Of a DNA stretch of 64,000 nt, positions 21,960-32,517 are shown in pieces. Under the pieces are notes generated by a model, which saw nothing but the letters and a program-made list of their open reading frames with translations, did no database searches and was not told the DNA's origin. Numbering within the stretch: the stretch's first letter is position 1; each line of letters opens with the position of its first letter. A program made the translations under genes and the position numbers. The stretch is from Ophiura sarsii (lineage: Eukaryota; Echinodermata; Ophiuroidea; Amphilepidida; Ophiuridae): assembly GCA_035610835.1 (NCBI GenBank), contig CM069452.1, positions 33,015,150 through 33,079,149 of the forward strand, in the 5' to 3' direction.

Positions 21960-22215
21960 GTTAGAACGTTGTTGAATATAACCTACTATAAAACTAGACG
22001 TGCTTTAAGTTTCCTTGTTAGTGATCTCCATCTTATTTTAAGTTTTAAATGTTCAATACCTATAGTATGCCATAATACCATTGACGACTTTCCTTATGAC
22101 CTTATCCTTATGAAACTGCAAGAGAGTGGAACAAACTACCATCTAGACTTAGATCCATGACAAATACTGGAACATTCAAGCGTGCACTAAAGATGCATCT
22201 CTTTGATTTGTAGAC
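21960..22215 (+). pseudogene. 3' end of a CR1-like LINE open reading frame
   Basis: At about 22125-22214 the frame AREWNKLPSRLRSMTNTG, then TFKRALKMHLFDL and stop, matches the usual C-terminus of CR1/L2-type LINE polyproteins (WNxLPxxLR...F+xxLKxHLF). Upstream codons are broken. No poly-A tail or target duplication could be defined. Confidence 0.65.
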
Positions 22216-22754
22216 TCTCTGTAATTTTATACTGTACTATTGACATGTCATTTTATACCTGTATGCAAGTTGTTACATTTGGTTCTGGATTTGTATAATA
22301 TTTTGCTAGTTTTATTTTTATTCACTATCGTGTATACATGTAGTTTTAAATTGTAGTTTTAATTTGCTTTGTGGTTTTACGAAATACGTTTTTTGAATGC
22401 AGCTTAGGTTTTCCCAGTTAGTTTAACACTTTATTCATTATATTTCATATCTCGTTAAGTTTGAATTTGTCCCAAAATTTTGAAGGTTGCATTTGTTAAA
22501 GTAAATTTCGTCTTTGGTCAAGTATATTCATATTTTTGCGCAATGAATTTCATTTAATGTTCATTTTATTTCTTCCTAACACACTTCTATTTCGTCTGAT
22601 ACAGCGATAACCTACTAATGTATACATTTATTTCGTCTTTGATCAAATAGTTTCATATTCAGTTCACTTTATTTCGTCCCATGTGGAACGTCCTGCCTAG
22701 AAGCATGTAAAATCCAGCTATAGGCCTATACGTTTTATATATATATATATATAT

Positions 22755-23723
22755 AATTATTATTGACAACCATTTCTGGTTAGACTACGACATTTGAATA
22801 GAGTGCTCAATACCGTAAACGGTAGAGCGTATAAAAATTCAGAGGTATAGACCTTCCGGAATATTATCGCTACTCTGAGTTTCATGGACAATCCCATACG
22901 GTCATTTTGTCCAATCGTCAGGCGAATAGATGCTTCTCTGATCGCAGATCTAGCACACATATGATAATGCGAATACACAATCAATGGTGTTTTTGATCAG
23001 CGATCAGAGCAGCATAATATTCCCGAAGTGGTCAATACACATCAAAAGATAATCAGAGAGTGCTCAACTGATAAATCAGGAGCGTAATATAATTATTATT
23101 GACAACCATTTCTGGTTAGACTACGACATTTGAATAGAGTGCTCAATACCGTAAACGGTAGAGCGTATACAAATTCAGAGGTATAGACCTTCCGGAATAT
23201 TATCGCTACTCTGAGTTTCATGGACAATCCCATACGGTCATTTTGTCCAATCGTCAGGCGAATAGATGCTTCTCTGATCGCAGATCTAGCACACATATGA
23301 TAATGCGAATACACAATAAATGGTGTTTTTGATCAGCGATCAGAGCAGCATAATATTCCCGAAGTGGTCAATACACATCAAAAGATAATCAGAGAGTGCT
23401 CAACTGATAAATCAGGAGCGTAATATAATTATTATTGACAACCATTTCTGGTTAGACTACGACATTTGAATAGAGTGCTCAATACCGTAAGCGGTAGAGC
23501 GTATAAAAATTCAGAGGTATAGACCTTCCGGAATATTATCGCTACTCTGAGTTTCATGGACAATCCCATACGGTCATTTTGTCCAATCGTCAGGCGAATG
23601 GATGCTTCTCTGATCGCAGATCTAGCACACATATGATAATGCGAATACACAATCAATGGTGTTTTTGATCAGCGATCAGAGCAGCATAATATTCCCGAAG
23701 TGGTCAATACACATCAAAAGATA
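22755..23723. repeat. 336-bp tandem repeat, 2.9 copies
   Basis: Units start at 22755, 23091 and 23427 with near-perfect identity; the third stops at about 23723. A (TA)n tract borders the left side and a (TTTC)n tract follows on the right. A 72-74-codon minus-strand frame is shared by the units because they are nearly identical, not because it is evidently coding. Confidence 0.95.
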
Positions 23724-25190
23724 AAATATATATATTTATTCTTTCTTTCTTTCTTTCTTTCTTGTTCGTTCTTTTTTTCTTTTATTTCATATGATTTATA
23801 TCACCAACTTTCTTGAATGACTTAATGGGACTTTGTAGCAGTAGTATTAAGCTCACCAGTGATTGCCCATCATATATGCATGTCCATCTAGACTGCTTGT
23901 ATCCAGGTAATGGCATATGAATGTTGTATTGCTTTAATCACAGATCCTCAAAAACCAGGTATTTCCTACCCTGAGATAGACGTAATATACGCCCTCTGCC
24001 TCCCCTCCAGCCCAACACGATGTAGTATTATGAACCAAGCATACATGATATACTTGCACAGCCCTATGTCACTCATATCTGTCCATTGTTGAGATTTGGT
24101 TCAGTATAGCGCACTCTATAAAACCTTCACCCGGAAGTTACAGCGTAAACTGTCAATCATTCGTTGTGAATGAATAATCAGTCATGACTATTCATGATCT
24201 CACACGATGTGATCGTCGCGATCCGGCGTCATTCCCAACTGATCTGATTACAATATTCATAAAATGCAAATGACGCCACGCCCCTACTGTGTCACTGTCA
24301 GACGAAGCCATCCACAATTTAAAATTCGTATTTTGTTCTACGTAAATTAATTTCAAATAACCAATTCTGAATGTTCCGTGTCATATAAAAACTAAATTCT
24401 GCCATCATTAAAGCAAATCAGTTCTACTCTAAATCACAATCAGCTTTTTTTTACTATTGGTGTACTATTATTGTGCCACAAATCATGTTTTCAGCCGATA
24501 AAATCAACCACGTCTTAGGTCGTCTGGTTAGCTACGACAATGATAGTGCGCCTCCTACAAAAGCTTCACCCATGAATTTGGTTTTAGTAGGCGAAATTTT
24601 GTCGGAGGAGTGTCCTCTCCCATAATTATAGACTCCCTGACTTGCATCAAATGGCTCAACCATAGCTATTCTAATTAGCGGCATATCCCCGACTCTCACC
24701 AAGCTGTTCCATGGGCTACTCCCATCGGAGAGTGACTCTTCGCGCTACCGCGCTCCATCGCGTCTTCGGCGCTACCATGTCACTGTATAGGATAGGCCTA
24801 TAATACATGTATATGTAGCATGCAGGGACATGTATCGCGCCTCCGGCGCTGCATGTCACTGTAGGCCTATGTAGCACGTGAGCTACATTTTAACTGGAAT
24901 ATCAGTAAATGAGAAAATCAGCGAGCCCGATACCAGTGCTACCGTGAGACTGATTGCGCCAAATCTCACTACCACACCACGTCACTGACAGCCCAACCAC
25001 AATTCCCTGATCGTGCTGCCTGTGAATGTGTAGACTGGGATCCAGTCAGCTGTAATGTATATTTGACTTGTACCCAGTTCACACAATTATTAGCAATTGT
25101 TATGTGGCATGAAATGATTCACTAGGAAATGAGTGGTGTATACCGATGCCTGGAACCAAGGCTACTACTATAAAACAAGACTATACACAT
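23724..25190. other. intronic/intergenic, no gene recognised
   Basis: It lies between EGF exons D and E in gene 1 and is absent from the duplicate. It starts with a CTTT-rich tract (~23740-23790). A GCGC-rich patch at about 24735-24860 repeats TCGCGCCTCCGGCGCT-like words. Confidence 0.45.
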
Positions 25191-25197
25191 ACATGTA

Positions 25198-25915
25198 CAA
25201 GGTGTATCCAAAATAAATAGAAATCTCTTTCAGTATGGATTTAATCTTTAAAACCATTGAACCATGACCAAATTGATTTAATTGTAAGGAACAACTAAAA
25301 AAGTTAAAATCATGTAAAAAAGAGAAAAATCCATAATCAATTAAGGAAAGTATGATCATTTAGGAAAATCAACCCAATTTGTAGTATGTACAATGGTAAT
25401 TCACGCAGTAAAGGTAGAGTAACGTAACGTGAAATTGCAAGATTACATGCTTAAACATGTTATTATAGGATAACAAGGAAATGTTACTTCATATCATGCT
25501 TATGGCAGAAATTGAGGTTGACTCACAAGTCCAATATCACCTGTCTATGAATGGTTTTAAATGACCTCTCTCTATGATTGGTATAAACGCACTATTTTGA
25601 CATGCCATTGGTGCTTTCCTTACCACAGCACTGAGCAACATTGAACATTGCACAGATATATTCATGCATCAAATGTGTGGTCTATGTATATAGCTATTAA
25701 TGATTTGCGCCAGATGTAAACCATGTCATTTTCTGGTTTGTATGTGTAAATCCCATTGTACAGACTAGTAAATGACATGGTTTACGTAAATGATTTTCAG
25801 AATATCATCATAATTAATTGGGCTTTGCACTGAAGGCTAATTGGTCATGGTCCAGTGGTTCTGACAAGTATACAACCGTCATGAAAGAGAGTCCTATTTG
25901 TTTTGATACACCCTG
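25198..25915. mobile_element. Tc1/mariner-type element, 718 bp, TA target
   Basis: The ends CAAGGTGTATCCAAAATAAAT and GTTTTGATACACCCTG are flanked by TA (25196-25197, 25916-25917). No transposase frame remains. The right part is conserved in the duplicate up to 60574, where the left part is missing. Confidence 0.7.
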
Positions 25916-26019
25916 TATGTTTGTAAAAGTACTTCATCCGGTAGAGTTTATTGACACTTGGCCGTTTCCAGTTGGACGAAGAATATTTGAACTCTATATC
26001 CGCTGAACAGCCAACCTAC

Positions 26020-26136
26020 CGGTGCATGTTGTACCGTCTCCCATGTAACCAGTATTGCAAGAACATGTAAAAGAATATCCAGTGTCGGCACATGTCGCGT
26101 CATTGTGGCAGTTGTGAGAGCCTAATGCACATTCAT
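26020..26136 (-). CDS. gene 1, EGF_CA exon E
   Basis: A 117-bp, phase 1-1 exon, two codons shorter than the others. It starts directly with DECALGSHNCHNDATC, then CADTGYSFTCSC and TGYMGDGTTCTG. It has six cysteines and keeps the C-x-D-x4-F-x-C-x-C consensus. Coding sequence is the same as exon K (60691-60807), indicating recent duplication or conversion. Confidence 0.88.
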
Positions 26137-26380
26137 CTGATATTAGAAGAAGAAAAAATGAAAATAAAATAGCACGGAATTTATATACAGTTATGTCACG
26201 TAAACATATTTTAGGCAGGTTTTTTCGGCTGCTTTACAATCCAGACACTTTTATCAAATATTTTACTTTAAAATGATACCATAACTATTCTCTATTCTTC
26301 CAGAAAATTAAAATTATTCTCCCGCCCTACCATGCTTTGTCCAAATCCTTCCCATTATTTTACTGAACAGATACCTATCC

Positions 26381-26740
26381 AAATTATAAATATTTTAAAC
26401 AGGTTCGCCGTCGTGGATAGAAAAGAGACAATTATGGGAAAACGATCTAGCCCGGGAATCGAACCCAGGAATAGGATCTGTTGCTTGCTTGGCAACTGCC
26501 TTATCCATTGGGCCACAAGACCTCGCATGGTAAAGCATCTGAAATTCAAACCTAAGCGATCTCGTTTCCCAGTCTCCTGCCACAAGTATTACCCGGAGTA
26601 GCTCGGGCCTATACATGTGTATTAATAAAGTGCCGTCCTCCCTGTAGAGGGAAAATACATAGAAATAATAGGCATATACGACGGGTATTAAACAAATTAT
26701 AAATATTTTAAACAGGTTCGCCATCGATAGATACCTATCC
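26381..26740 (-). mobile_element. 360-bp insertion carrying a tRNA-like SINE head
   Basis: The insertion is flanked by AGATACCTATCC (26369-26380, 26729-26740) and absent from the duplicate, which reads ACAGATACTTATCCG at about 61036. A 29-bp direct repeat (AAATTATAAATATTTTAAAC...) sits at 26381-26409 and 26694-26722. The tRNA-like core is annotated separately. Confidence 0.75.
26444..26522 (-). other. tRNA-related sequence (SINE promoter or tRNA pseudogene)
   Basis: On the minus strand it shows a near-complete acceptor pairing (GGTCTTG with CTAGATC), box A TGGCCCAATGGATAAGG, an anticodon-like stem GTTGC/GCAAC, and a T-arm CTGGG-TTCGATT-CCCGG. Position 33 is A instead of U and the variable region is too long, so it is probably not a working tRNA. 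Box A resembles tRNA-Arg. Confidence 0.6.
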
Positions 26741-27460
26741 GTTTACCTAATTAGAACCTTGCTCTCAAACTACATGTGAAATGAAAACAACTTTATCACA
26801 AATTGTAGGCCTACTTGTTTTTATTTTTTATTTTACCATTTTCTCTCATTTTCTCTCCTCCCCTCCCCCTCTTTTTTTATTTATTTCATCTTCTCACTAA
26901 TTACCAAATTCCCCAAACGATCAATTTTGTGAAATGATTTTCCTGGCACTGAGGCGAATAACCGGAGAATCAGAATCGTCAATTTGTTTAATAGTTATAT
27001 TGCAATCATAAAATTCCAGTGCTTGCTTTGGTATAGTGCGTGGTGTTGAATAGGAAATCAGTCAGGGACCTTTTCTGTATTATGATTGTATGTACGATGC
27101 CATGCGCATCCTGGGTCAGGAAACTGCATGTAGGCTTATATCGATTGTATTTAAAAGAGACCAACACGATGTAATTTGCACGTGCATTATTACATATTAG
27201 ACAACTATAATAATCAACCCACAAATCGCGTAGTTATAGAAAAAAATATCGCACTTATCAGGAGAAAAACGAATTCAAACTGCCATATCTCACCATGCCG
27301 TGTCCAAAGTTCGCGGTGATTTACGTGCCTGTTTCAATGACTTCATGGTTATTGGTGCTCAGATTAAACTACGCGATTTGGGGTCGATCATTATTTTTCT
27401 AACATATAATGTTTGTTGGTTTATTTGTTTATTTACACAGTCCGTACGGACACACGCTTC

Positions 27461-28836
27461 GGTCCTGATGGACCCCTCACATGTATCCGTGTGAGCCTGG
27501 CGGCCCCTCGACGTCTTATATAAAAAATAACAGAGTCCAACACGGTGAACAATCAGCAAAAAATGTCAACGGCCGCATTGATTTTATATTGTAACCAGGT
27601 TCATACCGTTCTAAACCGGGTCCTCATCGGCCTGGAACCGGGCTCATATCACCTCCTCACCAGGTCCTTACCGGTCGGGACGCCTGGGTACCGGCCGAAC
27701 CGCCATGATAACGTCAACACACGCCCTTTATAAGCTGAGCGCTCAAACTCGCCGCTTCACTTAAATTCCGGGAATCTCTGTATTACTCACATGCATCCGT
27801 GTAACCTGGCCGAACCCTTACCGTGTGACAAATTGGTGCAGACGGCAGTACACGGTGAGGACACACGGTGGGCCGTTTCCCGTCCGTTGAACACGTAGCC
27901 GGGGACATTGCCGGCCATCCACGCCCGGCAGGAATTTTAAGCATGCTCAAAACTCCTGCCGGGTGAGTAAAAGCGGCGGCGAACGGTGAGAGCCCGGTTT
28001 GAGGGCGGTATAAAGACGGCGCACCCGTTTCGCGCCCGTTCGCAGGGCGGAGATGGTAGGCGGCCACCTTACCGTCTAATAAAAAAAACCAGAGTCCAAA
28101 CAATGAAATGTCAACGGGCGCATTGATTTTTTGTTGTGGTCACCGGGTCCATACCGTTATATACTGGGCTCACCGTTCTCATACATTTGTAGCTTACCGT
28201 TCTCACCGGGTACATAACACCTCCTCACCATCTCCTCGGTTGATACCGTTCTACACCGAGTCTGTACCGGGTTATCACCGGCCTGGTACCGGGCTCACCG
28301 GCCTCATACAGTTCTAGCTTACCGTTCTCACCGTGTCCTCACCGTGTCCATACCACCTCTATACCGGATCCTCACCGGTCGGAACGCCTGGCTACCGGTC
28401 GAACCGCCTTGAAGGGCCTCCTCATGCTTTCTTTTTTTGAAAAATCCAGACGCTAAACATATTTTTGGTTTTTGTTTTTGTTTTTTGCCTTATTCACTTT
28501 TTGTGAGAATCCGTTCTGCGAACAGTTCCAGTTGGCATACTCCCGTTCGCAGCCCATCGCTGATATGGTCTACGTCCAACACCGTTAAACGGGCGCGAAA
28601 CGGGTGCGCCGTCCTTATACCGTCCTCATACCGGGCTCTCATCGTTCGCCGCCGCTTTTACTTACCCGCCAGGAGTTTTGAACATGCTCAAAACTCCGGT
28701 GGCCGGCAAAGTTCCTTGAACGTGTTCAACGGACGGGAAGCGACCCACCGTGTGTGCCGCCGTTCGCACCTATTTTTCACACGGTAAGGAGCCGCCCAGT
28801 TCACACTGATACATGTGAGGGGCCCATGAAGGGACC
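27461..28836. mobile_element. GC-rich fold-back element with ACCGG/ACCGTTCTC array
   Basis: The ends GGTCC..ATGG.CCCCTCACATGTATC and inverse enclose 1376 bp that is far richer in GC than its surroundings. The interior repeats ACCGTTCTCACCG and CCGGGTCC words about every 15-20 bp. An inner arm (about 27880-28060, GGCAGGAATTTTAAGCATGC) pairs with 28600-28790. No transposase is seen. Confidence 0.7.
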
Positions 28837-29527
28837 ATGCTCAAGCAAAATGCAAGTAAAAAGAGCCACTCTAAACAACTAAAGTTAACAATTTTGCTGT
28901 CAGCCTTCGGACATGAAAAAGAATAGTCTTGATCCAATCTCATTTGCTACACAGGCGTATAATGCACAATGTTGTGCTTGCTTCTGCCACAATGAGAGAA
29001 TCGTACAAACTTTTAGAGCAAATCAAAACAAGGAAAATTAACATTATGCATGGTGTAATGATATTGTTGTTCTTGTATTTGGCATTCTGGAACAAATAAA
29101 ACACGTAATTCTTTTCCAATCTTGTTTGTATTGAGTGAATGCGCTTGTCGTTTCTCGGAATAATGTCTACCATTTATTAGTTTTTTTATATATCAAACAT
29201 CGGCAATAATTGCCTTATGTACACAGTTCAACAGCAAAAGTTCCTTTTAGATTATGACTGATATTTTTAAAATGAGTAACTCCATCGAAACGATTTTTGG
29301 CACACATAAGGTACGTGTTCACGGCAACACTAGAACGGGGCGATAACTACGCAGGTGTTGTAATGCTTGAAAGAGCACACATTGAATGGAGGAATACCTC
29401 AATTCAAAAGTTGCTAAAAGTGCAATATGCTGTGCGGTGTTCAAGCAAAGACCCTGGTTCAAGCTACTTAACCATCCTCCTTCAATACATCATTTATCCA
29501 CTTTTGAATTGGTCCAGTGGTACGTAC
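28837..29527. other. gene 1 intron or intergenic, nothing recognised
   Basis: No supported domain or repeat boundary. Confidence 0.4.
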
Positions 29528-29740
29528 CAATCAGTCCGCATACCCATTGCATGCAGCATTCTCCAGGTACTTCTACCATCGCAGGTTGAGGACATTCTTC
29601 AGTCGGTTGCCGGTTGGTAGGTGAGCAGAGTGATACACAACCAATATTACCACCTCCCCCACATCTACAGCTCGATTTGCAATCAACTATAAATGATTCC
29701 CCTTCTTGATAAATATTGCCATTAACCTCACAAGTTCCAG
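29528..29740 (-). CDS. gene 1, von Willebrand factor type C (VWC) exon
   Basis: A 213-bp exon, phase 1 at both ends: acceptor ..ATAATCAG and a strong donor GTACGT. Its 71 codons read GTCEVNGNIYQEGESF, then CKSSCRC, GCVSLCSPT, and ECCMQWVCGLI near the end. It has ten cysteines with the CxxCxC and CCxxxC signatures of a VWC module, most like those of CCN-type proteins. VWC modules are extracellular and often bind BMP-family ligands. Same strand and phase as the EGF exons that follow, so I place it in gene 1, but transcript evidence would be needed to join them. Confidence 0.85.
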
Positions 29741-30546
29741 CTGATTATAAACAAGGATAGAACACAGTTAGAGGTATATTTTACGATCTTTTTCATGGAA
29801 CGCCCTCTCTCTTTAAGTCTTTATTTCCTCGAAATGGTTTTTGTTGTTGTTGGTAAAAGTACGTATAAACAATTAAACATGAAACTAAAACATCTTCTAC
29901 AGAGCAATAATACGTTTACTTACTTCATAATCATGATCGGAGTTAACTCCGACAACTTATTTTCTGAGTGAGTGATTTGACACAGTGGTAACGCCGGTTA
30001 AAATATATGGGGTTTTTTATTATGGAATTGGGAATAATTGCTTTGGTCTCAGTTCAATTTTGTTCATGGGTGCCTGTACACATGGTGATGTGAAATATCG
30101 CTTCGGCTGCTATATAAAGTGCTCAACAAAAGAAAGTCATACACTTTGTTTTATGTCCCATACAGTAAACTTCCAACTATTTTTGACCAAGCAGGCTAGA
30201 TAGACATTTGGATGGATCTTTTAGGCACAATCTGGTACCAAACTTGCCATCAAGCAACAATGATTAGCATCATCTAATGAACGGTGCTGTTTCCAAATTT
30301 ACATTTTCAAAAAAACTACGCGGGGAAAAAAGACCACATGTTACCTGTTCACAATCAAATAGCCCGCTCACTCAGGCACGAACTAACGCAGTTTCACTGT
30401 GTGATCAATATTCCTTTTATTCCTGGCAATTCTTATAAGCGCCACACACAGCATTTTCTCGCCGCTTGCGTGCGTTGAAAATGCGAATTTGGAAACGTCA
30501 CGGACTTTTATTAAGTGTCAATAAAGATAAGGACCAGCAGGTTGGC
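29741..30546. other. intergenic or 5' intron, nothing recognised
   Basis: AT-rich, without supported exons. Confidence 0.4.
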
Positions 30547-32084
30547 GGAAGAAGGGGGTCGGCAAAATGCACTCATATTGGGTATGTGGCATCCCTATGA
30601 TAGTCTCATTCTTCCAGTGCGCTAAAAAAATCACAGTGTTTCTAATTTTAGAAAAAAACTTATCACAAAAATTGCGTAATTTCACCTTTTTTTCCTTGCT
30701 TCAAAATACATGTTATTTGATAAATGGCATTGCCATTGCTTACAAGTTAAAGTTTTCAAAGTGATTTTCCAATGATAAGTTATAGATAGAGTCCTCTTTA
30801 TAAATACAGTATAAACTAAGCATCAGTGTTTCTATTCTTAGAGAAAATTATGATAGTTTTTCCAATTTACGAGGTATTTTTCACCAAAAAGATGATTTTT
30901 TTGATGTTCAGTTTTTCAGTTGGTCAGCGGTTTCAAAATAAATTTGCATTGTAATCACAACTAACACCCCTTGGCCCCATGTAAGCAAAAATAAAACCAT
31001 TGAGTTCTAGCTTCTGTAAAATAAAAACACTCCAACAATGTTAATGTTGTTTGGGGCATATGCTCCTATTTTAGCATTTCTAGATAAGGCCCATATTATG
31101 CTCGATAGAATTCGGGGCCATCAAAATTCACCAATATTGGGTCTGTGACATTTCTATTATAAACTGTTTCTTCTCCTGGTGTGCTAAACAAATTACAGTG
31201 TTTCTACTTTAAGAGAAAAAAATCATAAAGAATCTTATAAATTCCCCATTTTCTCCAATTTGCATATGAACATTTTTGAATTAATTGTTTTGCCATTCCT
31301 AACTACTTGCAGATTTCAAACTATTATTTTGAAAAAGAGTGTCAATAAAGTTATCTTCTTAATACTTTAAATAAGGTATGGGTGGTTCTATTTGTTTGGA
31401 GAAAAAAAGTTTAAAAAAAGAAAGAAAGTATTTTAATGCTTATAAGAACTAGTTCCCCTGTCTACACGCCTTAAAAGCTCTCCATGGAATAGAACTTTTC
31501 ACGAACTTCAATAAAACTTTCTGAAGTTATCATTTTATACATAGTTAAAGCATTATTATAATGTCACGCTCCTTTACAGTGTTTCTAGGTAATTTCAGAA
31601 TTATACAAAAAGATGATTTTACAACACATGCTGTTGTTCATCAAAACATACCAAACCCAATCTTAATCGATCATTTTACAATATATTCTAAAACCTAACT
31701 CATCATAGCAAAGGTGATTTACAGCAGCAGTTCAACTGTAGGCCTATAATCTTCATAACTGCACTTTTTTCTCTTCATGGGATAGGTACTTCATATTGAT
31801 TCATCATTGTTTTATAGATGGTTGTGTCAACGGATTTCACACTACACATACCTTAAACATTGGTATCGAAATATTCAATACTTCACTAATATGTGAAGCT
31901 CATCCGAGGTATATACCTTTCCAATTTTTCTGAAATTACATTATGCTATGTCACTTGCCTTTACCAATGTATTAGTGGATACATTATGTTTACCATACAC
32001 AAGTTCTTTTTACACTCTCTTTTGCTCAAATAGAATGTAGATGTCTCTCGTCACTTATAAAAAACAACTGTTTTGGTTTCCTTC

Positions 32085-32369
32085 CTATGTACATTTGCAT
32101 GCCAAAATGAGGTCTAGAAGTGGATTTATAAAGAAATCCTTCCTTATCTTTGAACCAATAACATCTATGTTAAACTGCTCACAAATGTCTTTAAGTTGTT
32201 TAAGCTTCCGACGCTGTTTTTCTTTGTCAACGAGCATAGATTCTATGTCTTTAAACATCAATGGTGCTGGTACTATAGTCAATATCTTCGTAAACAGTTG
32301 TTCGGATTTCATGCCTCGCAAACAATTAACTAAAAACTCACCATTCCTTCCTATCATATTTGTTGACAC
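32085..32369 (-). CDS. unrecognised 94-residue frame inside the 4.55-kb element
   Basis: It has a protein-like composition: a charged stretch VDKEKQRRKLKQLKDICEQF that could form a coiled coil, and an N-terminus MSTNMIGRNGEFLVN. No family was recognised. An AG dinucleotide just upstream could be an acceptor, but no partner exon was seen. It may be the remnant of an element protein or chance. Confidence 0.3.
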   Translation of the reverse strand: MSTNMIGRNGEFLVNCLRGMKSEQLFTKILTIVPAPLMFKDIESMLVDKEKQRRKLKQLKDICEQFNIDVIGSKIRKDFFINPLLDLILACKCT

Positions 32370-32517
32370 TGACCTTAAAACAGTGTCAAAATATTAGATG
32401 CAGTATGATCTGAATTAGTTTATTTAGTATGGCAAGTACCCCTTCAATCTAGAAACACTGTAATTGTAATAATCAAAACACATTGACTTATATTTTTGTT
32501 TGCAAATTTGACTTTTT

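Larger units (their letters stand above)
16231..27087. repeat. segmental duplication, copy 1 (partner 54210-61678)
   Basis: Collinear similarity with 54210-61678 begins at CTTAATCTCCTTGCC and ends at TTCTGTATTATGATTGTA. It includes introns and five EGF exons paired A-G, B-H, C-I, D-J and E-K. Length differences (10.9 versus 7.5 kb) come from insertions in each copy and a deletion in copy 2 of sequence matching about 21980-25615. Confidence 0.9.

Noticed and set aside
22760..23656. Three similar 72-74-codon minus-strand frames
   Set aside because: They repeat because the 336-bp units are nearly identical; no independent coding evidence or splice sites.
29386..29620. Plus-strand frames opposite the VWC exon
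   Set aside because: They are shadows of the minus-strand exon, whose ten-cysteine pattern and splice sites are convincing.
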